This document shows positions 21,342-32,333 of a stretch of DNA of 39,811 bases, piece after piece. This stretch comes from Diphasiastrum complanatum (lineage: Eukaryota > Streptophyta > Lycopodiopsida > Lycopodiales > Lycopodiaceae). A program made the position numbers and the translations under genes. The stretch lies in assembly GCA_029204225.1 (NCBI GenBank), contig CM055099.1:49747294-49787104 (forward strand). Direction: 5' to 3'. The notes beneath the pieces are model-generated. The model did not search any database. It had not been told where the DNA came from and worked only from the letters and a program-made list of their open reading frames with translations. Numbering within the stretch: the stretch's first letter is position 1; the number at the start of each line of letters is the position of its first letter.

Positions 21342-24300
21342 AAAGCATGATAGCTTGATGACTCCAAGACTGCTCCTCTGTCTCTCGAATAGACCTTTGT
21401 CTAGGGCCTTTGTAAAAATGTCAACAACCATGTCTTTTGTTCCAATGAAAGTAGTCTGCAGTATTTTCTTCCCGATCAGATCCCTTATCAAGTGGTACTT
21501 GATTGCAATGTGTTTCGTCCTTGAGTGAAACACAGGGTCTTTCGTCAGATGTATTGCAAATGTGTTGTCCATCTGCAAAACCAGAGGTTCGTTTCTCGTT
21601 TTGCCCAGTTCGTCAAGGAACTGTTTGAACCAAATTATTTCGTTGGCCATCTTTGTTGCTGCAACGTGCTCTGCTTTGTAGGATGATTGAGCTACAATGG
21701 TATGCTTCTTGTTGAACTAGAGAGTTGTTGCACCTGATGTGATGATGCATCCTCCTGAGACACTTTTACAGTCGTCTTTGAGAGATGCCAATGCCCAGCT
21801 AGTATCACTATAGGAAAGCATTTGGAACCTTGCATCATGACGATAACACAAACCATAATCCTTTGTTAATTGAAGATATTGCAAAATTCGTTTTGCAATC
21901 TTCCAATGTGTCGTGAGCCTGGATTCGTGCAGAATTGGCCATGCTGAACACTACATAAGCAATGTCAGGACGTGTGTTATCTGCAAGGTACATCAACGAT
22001 CCTATCAGTTTTTTGTATGGTGTGAGCTGCATCAATTCTCTCTCTTCTTCAATCCTCGAACAATTTTTGTTCGTCAGTACTGTTCCTAGAAGCATTGGAG
22101 TATTCGCTCCTTTGCAAGGATTTTCTGGGTGTATTTGGACTGATGAAGGTACAATTTACCTCCCTCATAATGTCTGTCAATCTACAAGCCAAGGTAACAC
22201 CTAGCTTCTCCCAGATCTACAATCTCAAAATATTTTGAGATGTCATTCTTCACAATAGGAGAGAAGGTCTCAGAATAGTCAATACCATATCTCTGAGAAA
22301 ATCCCTTTGCTACAAGTCTTGCCTTATACTTTGAAACATCTCCATCTGGTCCATACTTTAGCTTGTATACCCATTTGTATTTTACAGCCTTTCGCTTTAT
22401 CTGGTAATGGTTGCAATGTCCATACCTGGTTCCTCCTCATGGATTCCATCTCTTCATTCATGGCTTGGATCCCTTTGTCCTTCTCTGGACATTCAATTGC
22501 TTTCTCGAATGTCTATGGTTCACCACTGAATCCACAGAACTCTTTTGATGTAGAAGTAGAGCTATTTGGCAGATATCTTGCTGGCGCTCTTCGTTGTCTT
22601 GTTGAACTTCTAGGAGATCCTCTTGGAACTGCAATGTCTTTGTCTTTGTCTGCTTTGCTAGGTCTGGAACCGTCTCGGTTTACAAGTACTGTAGAAGAAG
22701 GCTGTCTCTCGAATCTTTCGTCTTCTGATTTGTCACTCAAATGCAAAGCAACTCGAAAATGTTCATTTTTGTGTTTGTCCTCTGCTCCCTTTGTCACAGT
22801 TGGTAGATCATAGTACTGTCTTTCAGGAACTTCATAGCTGACAGGATCATCGTTGGCTATTGTTCTGCTCTCATCTGACATCTCGGACTGTCTTCACAGT
22901 GTTTGTCTCTGACATGTAGACTCTGTATATGACAAATTCTTGTCATATCCTACAAGATATCCATGTTCAGCTTTCTCATCAAGCTTCTTTCGAAGCTTAT
23001 CGGGAATATGTGCATAAGCTGCATAGCCAAAGATTCTGATGTGAGCCAAGTTGGGTTTTCTACCCCACCATAATTCGTGTGGTGTCATGTGAGGAACACC
23101 AGACTTTCATGTCATGTTCTGAATATAAGCAATTGTAGCTACTGCTTCAAGCCATAGTACTCTTGGAGCTTTCAAGTAGGCCATCATGCATCTGGCAGCT
23201 TCCATTAGAGTCCTATTCTTTCTTTCTGCAACACCATTGTGCTACGGTGTGTAAGATGTAGTCCTTCTATGAATGATACCATGATCATTGTAGAAGTCAG
23301 TGAAGCGATTCGAGATGTATTCTCCACCTCGATCTGTCCTGATCTGCTTCACTTTGTTGCCAGTGCATCTCTCTGTCCAATTCACATACTCTGTGAATTT
23401 GTCAAATGCTTCTGATTTATTCTGAATAAAATACACTATGGCAAAATTACTATAATCATCAATGAAGGTAATGTAATATTTCGAGCCTCCTACTGAGATC
23501 ACATTGAAAGGCCCATAGATGTCAGAATGCACTAACTCCAGAATCTTGGTTGTTCTGTAGGAGTCCTTGACAAATGGAGTGTGTGACATCTTACCCTTCA
23601 TACATGCATCACAGGTGGCCGAACTGGTTGCATTCGAGATGCTGACCCTTGTAATTGCTCCATGATGACTTGCTTGATATACTGTCATTGAGTTCATATG
23701 TCATAGTCTCATGTGCCATAGAGTGTTTGGAGAATCATCATGAGTCTAATGCACTTGATCTATAGACAAGCGTACCTTTAGGTGATACAGATTATCTTTT
23801 CTTCGACCTTGAGTGATCAGGGTATTGGTACTTGCATCAACAACGTTGCATGCTTCGTCTGAGAACATCACATGCATCCCTGCATAAGCTATTCTTGCCA
23901 CAGATAGCAAGTCCTACTACAGTGTAGGCACGGACAGAACATCTTCGAGTCATCTGTCTCTACCATTCGTGTTGAGCCACAGTGAACCAATACTGTTCAC
24001 TTGATGTTTGGATCCATCTCCAAGAACAATGAATCTTGATGGATCTGCACTTCAAAAATTAGACATGATTCGTCTTGATGTTACGAAGTGTGAGGTAGCT
24101 CCTGAGTCTAGGAATACCTCCTGTGTGTCAGGTGTTGACACTACACACACGTCTGCACAGATGTAGGCGGTTGAATTATTTTTGTTCGATCTTTCTTCAC
24201 CCATTTTCGAGCTCTCTGGATCCTCAACATAGGACAAACTATTATTGTTCTCCTGTCTACTCTGTGCTGATTTGTTTCTTAGGTTCAGGCGGCAGTCCAT

Positions 24301-24395
24301 GGCTGCATTATCCTTCTTGTGGCAGTGAATACACTCAATTTTTGAATTGAGCCAACACATATCGACTGTATGCCCTTCACATTTGCATCTCACGC
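21342..24395 (-). pseudogene. Copia pol: protease, integrase, deleted RT, RNase H
   Basis: Read leftwards. Protease near 24060-24120 has an intact VFLDSGATSHFVTS. The pre-integrase region near 23740-23900 gives ITQGRRKDNLYHLK. Integrase at 23120-23697 has CDACMKGK, LELVHSDIYGPF, IRTDRGGEYISNRF and NGVAERKNRTL. A TAG stop (23242-23244) falls where Gln is expected before HNGVAE. RT starts with [12 protein letters not shown] near 22400-22440 and, after a frameshift, [12 protein letters not shown] and [10 protein letters not shown]. It then jumps at about 22240-22252 to [11 protein letters not shown], losing the catalytic core with YVDD. The RNase H part at 21342-22095 includes TPYKKLIGSLMYLADNTRPD and HLTKDPVFHSRTKHI. 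This polyprotein cannot reverse transcribe. Confidence 0.92.
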
Positions 24396-24832
24396 AGGTC
24401 TTCTTGTTTCCACTTTGTTGTTTCGACCTTTCTTTGCTCTTCCATTTGCCTTTATTGGTTCCTTCTGCTTGCTGATCACGATCCTGTTTTCAATCTGACT
24501 CCCTCTTAGGCTTGAATTGTTTATTTGTCTTTTCTTTGTTGCTGTAGAGGGCTTGGTCAGAAGCATCCTTGTGATCAAGATGCTCTCGAGCCTCGACTTC
24601 CTGTCAAATCTTGACAATTGCCTTTTCGAGAGTCATTGTAGGATCCGTTGCTAGCAGAGTTCTGGTTGTTTGGAAGGATCTAGGTAAGGCTCTCAACAGA
24701 TAAGTGAGCTGCTTCTCTACTGACACTACATTTTCTGCTCCAGAATTGTGTAGTGAAAGGAATAGATCCTTCATCTTCCTTACAAAAGAAGTGAGGTCTT
24801 TGTCATCCCACTGCAGGTTTGTCAGCTGATAA
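24396..24832 (-). pseudogene. Copia gag, pol-linked copy, with zinc knuckles
   Basis: The frame starts after an LTR fragment at LTNLQWDDKDLTSF and runs through LHNSGAENVVSVEKQLTYLL to EKAIVKI. A TGA follows where the other copy (25474-25737) has CGA (Arg). Downstream, CVRCKCEGHTVDMC is a full CX2CX4HX4C knuckle. A second one, CIHCHKKDNAAMDC, has Asn where His is expected. The knuckle region continues into the protease at 24393 and below. The N-terminal half of gag is found separately to the right. Confidence 0.88.
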
Positions 24833-25472
24833 ACTGATAAAAGTCTCGAACGTTTCTTGAATAGTTTCAAGAAACTTGAATTATTTCTATTCGCGAATAA
24901 TTTGTGTTGGATCAATCAGGCTCTGTAACACAACGAAACGAAATGAGACGAAATCTAGATGAAAACAAAACGAAACGAAACGAAGTGGAGCAAAACTTAA
25001 ACGAGCTCTGACATTGATTCATGCTGGAAGCATAGAGAAGCGAAGCGAAGCGAAAGCATTCGTGAACAAAATCAGTTCGTCAGGAATTCAGATATGATTG
25101 TTGGTCACCGTCGGCTATATCATTCCTACAATCTTTCAGAGTGTAGACAAACACTGCTAATCTACGTTAATAGATTAATATAGCATTTAACAAAATCAAA
25201 CCAATGTGCGAAATTGAATAAACAAGTGAGATACACGAATAGTAGCAGACAAATATTCATTGGAGATCATACAATCATTCAGAATAATATGTGCATAACA
25301 GCTACAATATTATCTATTGATCTTCTGATTTTTTCAAGCATTGTGCGACAGATCCACACAGTGCATTGGCATGAGAAAAATACAGTTCTCTCAGAATAAT
25401 GTCTCGCTTACTAGCGAACTTCTGGATCTACAGATCCTCTACAAAATTGTCTCACTCACAAGCGGACATGTC
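24833..25472 (-). repeat. Internal, truncated LTR copy inside gag
   Basis: It matches the LTR from the AACTGATAAAA block (26233 in the right LTR) to the GGACATG block (about 27022) but is shorter. The second GAAAC block is missing, as if deleted between GAAGCG repeats. Both LTR ends are absent. It interrupts gag and is flanked by two copies of the same gag segment. Confidence 0.9.
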
Positions 25473-26068
25473 TTGTGATCAAGGTGCTCTCAAGCCTCGA
25501 CTTCCTCTCGAATCTCGATAATTGTCTTTTCGAGTGTCATTGTAGGATCATTTGCTAGCAGGGTTCTGGTTGTCTGGAAGGATCTTGGTAAGGCTCTCAA
25601 CAGATAAGTGAGCTACTTCTCTGCTGACACTGCATTTTTTGCTCCAGAATTGTGTAGTGAAAGGAATAGATCTTTCATCTTCCTAACAAAAGAAGTGAGG
25701 TCTTTGCCATCCCACTGTAGGTTTGTCAGCTGATTCTCAAGCATTATTATCTGACTGCATGATTTCGTCTAAAATCTCAGGAGTGGTGTATCCCACATCT
25801 CCTTTGCTTTAGAGAGTGTAGCCAGGTCAAGAGTCAAGCTATCATCGATGGATGATGATAACAAAGCTACTACCTTGTCATTCTTCTCTCTCCATTCACG
25901 TAGCTCCTTGCTTGTTGTTGTAGGCATCTTCTCTGTGCCATCTACCTAGGAGAATAATCCTTCACCCTTTAGTATCAGCGAGGTCTTTACCTTCCATGCT
26001 AGGAAGTTAGATCTTGATGAATCCAGAACTAGACAGATCTTGGATTGTATGCTACTGATTGAAGCCAT
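25473..26068 (-). pseudogene. Copia gag, N-terminal copy
   Basis: ATG at 26066-26068 starts MASISSIQSKICLVLD, then FLAWKVKTSLILKGEGLFS, KELREWREKNDKVVALLSSS and LTLDLATLSKAKEMWD. This is the normal start of copia gag (DUF4219/UBN2 type). It carries TAG stops and a frameshift near 25770. From LTNLQWDGKDLTSF (about 25737) to EAR.HLDHK (about 25474) it repeats the segment found again at 24565-24832. It then runs directly into the internal LTR copy. Confidence 0.88.
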
Positions 26069-26166
26069 TGCTCCTGAATTTGTGTTTTCACTTGTTAATG
26101 GTTGTTTGTTTGAATGCTAGCCTCCTGGATTTGATAGTTTTGGCTATGTCAGACTATGACAAGGTA

Positions 26167-26179
26167 GGCTCTGATACCA
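26167..26179 (-). other. Primer binding site, initiator tRNA-Met
   Basis: The plus strand reads GGCTCTGATACCA, identical to the last 13 bases of plant initiator tRNA-Met. The minus strand (TGGTATCAGAGCC) is therefore the classical copia primer site, one base inside the right LTR. Confidence 0.93.
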
Positions 26180-26180
26180 C

Positions 26181-27422
26181 TGATGCAAAAAATGCGCTCA
26201 GAAAATGCAAATTTCAGCTAGAACTCTAGTGACAAACTGATAAAATCTCGAACGATTTGTGAATAGTTTCACGAAACTCGAATTAATTCTGTTCAAGAAT
26301 AATTCGTGTTGGATCAATCAGGCTCTGTAACACAACAAAACAAAACGAGACGAAATTTGGATGAAAACGAAACGAAGCGAAGCAAAACTTAAACGAGCTC
26401 TGACATTGATTCATGCTGGAAGCATAGAGATCGCAAAACGACACGAAACAAAGCGCAAGCATTCACAAAAAGAATCAATCAAGCTCTGTAACGAGACGAG
26501 ACAAAATGAAACAAAAACAAGACGAAATGAAACAAAACAAAATGAAACTTAAGTGAGCTCTAAAATTGATTTACTCTTATAGCCAAGTGATCACGAAGCG
26601 GAACGACAGGATTCGCAAACAAGATTAGTTCGTCAAAAATTCAGATATGATTGCTGGTTATTGCTGGCTATATCATTCCTACAATCCTTTAGAGTGTAGA
26701 CAGACGCTGCTGATCTACGTTAACAGATTAATATAGCATTCAACAATATCAAACCAAAGTGCGAAATTGAATAGACAAGTGAATCAAACACACGAATAGT
26801 AGCAGACAAAAATATAGTCAAGATCATACAATCATATAGATTATGTGCACAGTAGCTACAATATTATCTATTGATCTTCTGATTTTTCAAGCATTGTGTG
26901 ACAGATCCACACAGTGCATTGGCGTGAGAGAAATATAGTTCTCTCGTGAATAATGTCTCGCTTACTAGCAAACTTCTGGATCTACAGATCCTCTACAAAA
27001 TTGTCTCGCTCGCAGACGACATGTATTTAGTATTTTTTGTCTTCTGACTTCTTGTCTTGCTTACAGTATTATGCATCAAACAGAAAGTATATAGTTCGCA
27101 AACTTTTTTGTGTCGCGTCATGTAACTTACAGATTAGAAAGATTAAACGTCTACAACTAATTGCGAATCACAAGAGTGGCAGATTAGCCACGATCTAGGG
27201 TACTTCTACTGGTGCATGATATTTAATCAAATATTTGTACCTCATGGTACTTGGTAGATCTTCTTGGTCGTTGTGGAGCAAGAATGATTTTGTGTCGCGA
27301 AACAATTTTGTGTCGTGTGTCACGAAATTGTTCGCGAACAATTTTGTTTCTTGTGTCTTTTCTTTCAAAATCAGAGTGGAGAGCTAGCAAGGCTTTGGCA
27401 ATAGAGACATTTTGTTTCTTCA
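26181..27422 (-). repeat. 5' LTR of the copia element
   Basis: It begins TGATGCAAAAAATG beside the primer site and ends TTTCTTCA beside the target duplication. It has the same GAAAC/CGAAA blocks (26335-26395 and 26490-26550) and TATA-like minus-strand sequence near 27086-27096 as the left LTR. Local palindromes and pentamer repeats create spurious short frames. Confidence 0.93.
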
Positions 27423-27597
27423 AATGTTTCTTTGGTGATCTTCAAATTGTTAAGGTCAACAAATTGTGGAACCAAGGCTACTTGGTGAAGAATTTAGTTC
27501 AATTTCTCCGACATAAACTAAAACCTCTTACAAGTAAGTTTAGCAAAAGATTCAATTTTTTTTAAAAAAAAGTTAAAGTAGGGAAAGTGTTATGTAT
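27423..27597. other. Flank of the copia insertion
   Basis: It begins with the right copy of the AATGT target duplication (27423-27427). The rest is AT-rich with no gene. A purine-rich stretch ends just before the next LTR at 27598. Confidence 0.5.
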
Positions 27598-28152
27598 CTT
27601 AAATACATAGATGCTCAAAAGTGCATCATAATATCCATTTTAAGTTTTTTTGGGGCCCAAATGCATTTATTAGCCTTAATGATGAAGGTGGACCCCTCTT
27701 TAGACCTCTCAAAGTATCTTAGATAAGGATAACAAGCCAAACAAGGCTTAAAGTAGATGTAACAAAGGTTGACTAGAGTAAATGTTTGTTATGTTAGATT
27801 AGGAAATGGGATTTTTCTATAAACACACATTGGACATCCATTTTGACAATATTTTGGTTCATCTACAATTGAGTGAACTTGCAGTTCTTCTTCCTCTTCA
27901 TCTTGTGAATGTTAGCCAACATTATCTTCTTTACAAAGGCTCATGTGCCCTAACATATGATTGTGAGATATTTTGTATTTCAACATGGAGGTTAACCCAA
28001 GTGTTTTTTTACTAGTTCTCTACTTTTGTTGAATTGTCATCTTTGATTGTGTTGAGGTTTGGAGTAGAGCGATTCTATTTCTAGTATTGAAGCAGTATTT
28101 CTAGGATTATTTTATGTCTCTTTTTGCTATTCATGTTTGTTGACTAACAACA
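27598..28152 (+). repeat. LTR of a second copia element (candidate)
   Basis: It starts TGTTATG and ends CTAACAACA, with a TATA box (CTATAAACA near 27816) about 220 bases in. It is followed after one base by a copia-type primer site. A purine tract (GTAGGGAAAG) precedes it. No second copy of this LTR was found in the window, so it may be a 5' LTR cut off downstream. Confidence 0.55.
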
Positions 28153-28153
28153 A

Positions 28154-28163
28154 TGGTAGCAGA
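28154..28163 (+). other. Primer binding site candidate, tRNA-Met type
   Basis: TGGTAGCAGA differs at one base from TGGTATCAGA, the start of the copia primer site. Its position just after an LTR end (ACAACA) supports the reading. Confidence 0.5.
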
Positions 28164-30129
28164 TGTAAAATGACATTGTTTATATCAAAGCATGACATTT
28201 TTGAAAGCCTCATGAAGTCAAATCCTTGTGAAAATCACCTAGGTCTCAAAAGTCATTAATCACAATGTTTATCAAAATAAAGCGACACTTGATTCATAGC
28301 ATGTGTGTCTCTAGCATGAAAAAGAATATTCAATGTGGACTTACAACCAAGATTTGGTTCACCAACTCAAAAAATGCAATAAAGAAGTATAGAGACTAAC
28401 TAATTTGATGGGTTCATTTGAGAGGGAAGTGTTCCCAAGGAGCTCATATATTGTGACGAATTATTTCTTTTCATAGTTCTTGATATTGCTAAGAGTCTTA
28501 TTGTAGCTTGATTTTTACTTTTACAGATTTAAGTCTTTAGGATATCTACATGCTCATTAAAAATTGTGAAGATTTGACATTAAATGCTCTTTGAAGTATT
28601 GGGTAGCCAATGTATCCTAGAGACACTAAAATTTCCTTATTACAACTTTGATGTTGACTCAAAGATACATCAACATTTTCTATGTTGCCCACTCCAACTT
28701 AAATAGAGGTACTAACATTCTTTGTTGAGAAGTATATGCTTCAAAATTTGACCCCCTAACACTCTTTGAAAAATCTTACCTTTACATCAAAATATAAAAT
28801 TTAGATTTTCTTTTGTGATGTACATGATGATGTCTCAGGAATCATGTTCTTGGCATGGTTGACAAAGGACAACTATGAAAAGACACAAATAATTATTACT
28901 TTTCATTATAGTACTTTAAATATATTTCTAACTTTTGTGTATTCATCAATAATAATAATAATTCATACGTAGGAATCACATTAGCTTATGTTGCCAACAT
29001 GTTTGGAGATATCGCATCATCTGCGACGTGTCGTTGAAAATGCGATTTAACCTATTTTATTGAAAAAACAAATCATCTCATTAAAAACCTTGATTTAAGG
29101 TATTTGATGCCACCAATCTAAGAAAAGTTATAGCTTCAATAACACATACCCACAAATGACATATTTTTCTTTGTGAAAATATTACAGTTACTACTAGTAA
29201 ATCTCAAACCATGAACCATGTGTTTGACGTAGTGTGACACAACAAAATAAGAAACTTTCCAATGAGTATAGCACAACCACAATCATGCCCTCAAATTTTT
29301 TGGCAAGCTTATTTTATAGTTGATAAAGTCCTTAATTTCAACCACTAACTTAATCCAAAAAAACCACCATAAAATTCATCAAATGATATTTTATGGCAAT
29401 ACAAGTTTTTTGTCCATGTTTTCTTGCATAGATGATAGGAAAATATTTGATGACACCTTGTATATGACTTTTGGATATTAGATTAAATTTGTAGTTTGTG
29501 GTGTTAGGGTTTAAGGTGCAATGTGAAACAAATTGTAATAGTCACTGACTCCCACAATGTGAACATAAATTCTAGTTACCCATTGGGCATGCTTAAATTT
29601 GATGGAAATGTGTGTGCACAAACCCCCATAATGGAACATAGACTATTTAAACAAGCTCCCATAACCTGAACATAGACTCTTGTTGTCCAAAACTACACTC
29701 GAACAACCTTGAACATTTCTCTCTCTCATTAGTTGGTACTACTTAAAAGGCCCTTTCGGAACACAAATTTTCTCTATTAATAGGAGCAAATTCACAAAGA
29801 TGGGTCAATGAAAAGAGAAAAGACACTTATCAGGTAGTACTAAAAATGTCACAATTAGCAACATCATAGCTTTTCCTAATGAAAGTAAATGAGCTTTGCA
29901 ATACTAAGCAAGAAGATCAACAAATTTCACCATTCCATATTTATCAAAGTATCTCTCACTTACAATGGAAGTGATGGCAATATATGTAGAATCACCCTTC
30001 TACCTACCTTAATGATGAATACATTTGTCTATGAAATCAAACTCTATGACTAGTTAGTAGGTGTCAATTATGCACCCCGCTTTACAATCATTTTGATAGA
30101 AGATTAAAAAGTTGTCTATCATATGAAAT
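28164..30129. other. Long AT-rich stretch without a recognised gene
   Basis: About 2 kb in which every frame is short and no retroelement motif could be read with confidence. It probably consists of decayed element interior and LTR sequence. No RNA gene or structured repeat was seen. Confidence 0.45.
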
Positions 30130-30690
30130 AACTATAAGTTGATATTATAACATCCCTCAAGGTGTATTTTGTTTTTGGTGATTCTAAGTTGAAGACATCC
30201 CTCTAAAGTTCTTCATAATTTAGATTTTGTGAAGATACCCACAACATCAAATTCATCACCATGACAAGTTGACAATTTATGATTCTCTTTGCAAAGGTCT
30301 TGTATTTGGTCAACAATACTACATATTAAATCTTCAAAGTATAGTCAAATTGTTTTTTTTTTTTTTGGATAAATATAAAGGTGTTTTTTTTTTCAAACTT
30401 TTAGACCCAAACAAAAGTTTAATGAACCTAATAATCTTTAACATGATGTTGAACATAAAAAGTAATATGTGAAAAATTCACTTAAAACCCCTTGAATTGA
30501 GATACTCACTAATTCTTCTATTCTATGCTCTTGGTACTTATTTAAGTCCATCCAATGTATTCTTAAGTCTACATACATGGCCTCTTTGACAATAATAGGT
30601 GGTTGTTCAACATAATTATACTCCTCAAAAAAACCATTCAAAAAATCGCATGTGACATCCATATAATATATTCCAATCAAACTGTCTAGA
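30130..30690 (-). pseudogene. Ty1-copia RT and RNase H scraps
   Basis: At 30585-30680 the minus strand reads MDVTCDFLNGFFEEYNYVEQP, a clear relative of the copia RT motif MDVK.AFLNG.LEE.VYVEQP. At about 30153-30275 it reads VVGIFTKSKL..RTLEGCLQL, like the copia C-terminal end (ADIFTK.L). The purine run TTGAGGGA (30153-30160) then precedes a possible LTR start, TGTTATAATATC. Most of RT and RNase H between them is lost. Confidence 0.6.
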
Positions 30691-30734
30691 AAGAGTTACA
30701 ACTGAATAAGTACCAGCTGTGATGAGAAAGGAAG

Positions 30735-31136
30735 CACTGATCGAACGCCAGTTCGACAGCATGCTGTAATGCCAGTATAGTTTTTGGTACTATCATTAAG
30801 GATCGCCACGACACAACGCCTTGATGAATCCAGATCTCTACAATTATGCCATGAAGCACCTGCATAAACTTTGTGAGACACGCTTACTAGCTGTGCGTGC
30901 ACTGGCAGCATGGCATCATCATCGGTTTCACAAGAAAGATCTTCGATCTGGAGATTTGGTCCTCATGTATAAGACCAAGGCGATCAAAGGAAAGTTGAAG
31001 TTCATCAATGAAGGCTCGTTTCGAGTCAAGGAGATCCTCAGCCATGGAGCTGTGGACCTCGAAAAGTTAGATGGGACACCTTTTAACATGCCCATCAATG
31101 GTAGCCGATTGCACAAGTATTGGCCACCACAGTGAA
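30735..31136 (+). pseudogene. Ty3-gypsy integrase C-terminal fragment
   Basis: Fragments in two frames read SLRIATTQRLDES and then RLLAVRALAAWHHHRFHKK, SGDLVLMYKTKAIKGKLKF, FRVKEILSHGAVDLE and NGSRLHKYWPP, ending at TGA. This is the end of gypsy integrase, with the GDLVL and G.LKF...F.V motifs of the SH3-like C-terminal domain. The catalytic DDE core is absent to the left, where copia scraps abut. Confidence 0.85.
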
Positions 31137-32055
31137 ACAGATCAGGGATGGTGAGGACAAGTCACAAAAAATCCATCTTCAAGGTCATCACACCCAGATC
31201 TAAGAAAATCTAACCAGATCAAATCAGATCCAACAAGATCCAACAAGATCTGATAAGATCTAACAGCATCCGATAATATCCAAGTGAGATCTAGATCCAA
31301 ATAGGACCAACCATAAAGCAGATCATCATATTGCACTATTCAGCCTCTCATTCTGCAAAATAAAGGCAAAATCCCGATCTCAAGAAAACGTGGCAAAATA
31401 AAGGCAAAATTCACTAAAACTGATGGATCAGCTACCAATATTCTATCAAAATTTTCAGAGAATATCCAATAGTCCGATCTAATCTGGATGCAAGAGAATA
31501 ACATTTTACAAAGTTAAAGATCATAGAATCTCGAGATCTTGTCAAAAAACACTCAAAAAGAGCACTTTTTTCATGATTTCTAGAGATCCCTTGAGGGTTA
31601 GCTCTTGAAACTTTGATGGTCACCAGATCTGACTCAGATGCATCTATGAAAATCTTTGTGAGAGTTATTGATGGAAAAATCATCTATTTTGAGTGATTTC
31701 AAAAGTTTAGAAGGGCAAAATCTTCAAAACCTTTGCAGAGCATCAAGATCAGCAAACCAACCTTCACAAGGGGCATAAATGAAATCAGAGCAGTGAAATT
31801 AGCCTACCTACAGGGTCTGATCTTGAAAGTCCAACATCTTGAGCAAGTTGTGTGAGAGATCACTTCTTGTGAGGATTGAACCCTCGCAGAATGTTTGAAC
31901 CCTCGCAGAACCTTCGCAGGGCAGCCAAATCACCTTCTGAACCTTCGCAGACTTCTCTAAGGTCTTAGAATTTTGTGAAGAAGGTCTTTGCGAAAATTTG
32001 GTTGGAACTGAACTGGGGAAAGTGTATTTCACCTAATACGCACTCTAATTTCTGC
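31137..32055. other. Spacer with GATC-rich degenerate repeats
   Basis: At about 31185-31300 short units such as AGATC, AACAAGATCC and GATAAGATCT recur imperfectly. Near 31875-31950 ACCCTCGCAGA and ACCTTCGCAGA recur four times. No gene. The stretch may be the 3' end of the gypsy element, or promoter-side sequence for the following frame. Confidence 0.5.
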
Positions 32056-32064
32056 TATATAAGG
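32056..32064 (+). promoter_or_regulatory. TATA box candidate
   Basis: TATATAAGG on the plus strand lies 278 bases before the ATG at 32334. The sequence between is pyrimidine-rich, as in a leader. It could be the promoter of the large frame that follows, or of an LTR whose ends are not visible. Confidence 0.55.
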
Positions 32065-32333
32065 GCAGAATTCGAGTCATTTGTCACTTTACCTAGCAAA
32101 GCTCTATCAAAATTTCAAACAAAATTTCCAAGTTCTTTGATTGCTACCAAATTTCCTACTAGCCATCATCTGCCCTCTCTGATTTCAGAATTGTGCTCAA
32201 AACCATCGTTGCCACCATCCATTTTCCAATTTCCTCTATGTTCCACTTTTTCAAGCCTTTTTACTGTTTCCATCGTTTTTATCACTTTTCTCAATTTTTT
32301 CTTCGGTAACAGACTCTAACAACCATTGTTAAG

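Larger units (their letters stand above)
20085..27422 (-). mobile_element. Full-length Ty1-copia retrotransposon, inactive
   Basis: A minus-strand element bounded by two LTRs of about 1.24 kb that start TGA and end CA on the plus strand. It is flanked by a perfect 5-base target duplication, AATGT (20080-20084 and 27423-27427). The primer site next to the right LTR is complementary to initiator tRNA-Met, and a purine tract lies next to the left LTR. Gag, protease, integrase, part of RT and RNase H follow in standard copia order. Stops, frameshifts, a deletion in RT and an internal LTR-gag duplication make it non-autonomous. The two LTRs differ at many visible positions, so the insertion is not recent. 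Confidence 0.93.

Noticed and set aside
22307-22813. A 168-codon plus-strand frame
   Set aside because: It is antisense to the copia RT-linker region, which has clear homology on the minus strand.
26361-26552. Basic Lys/Arg/Thr-rich frame
   Set aside because: It is a translation of GAAAC-type repeats within the LTR.
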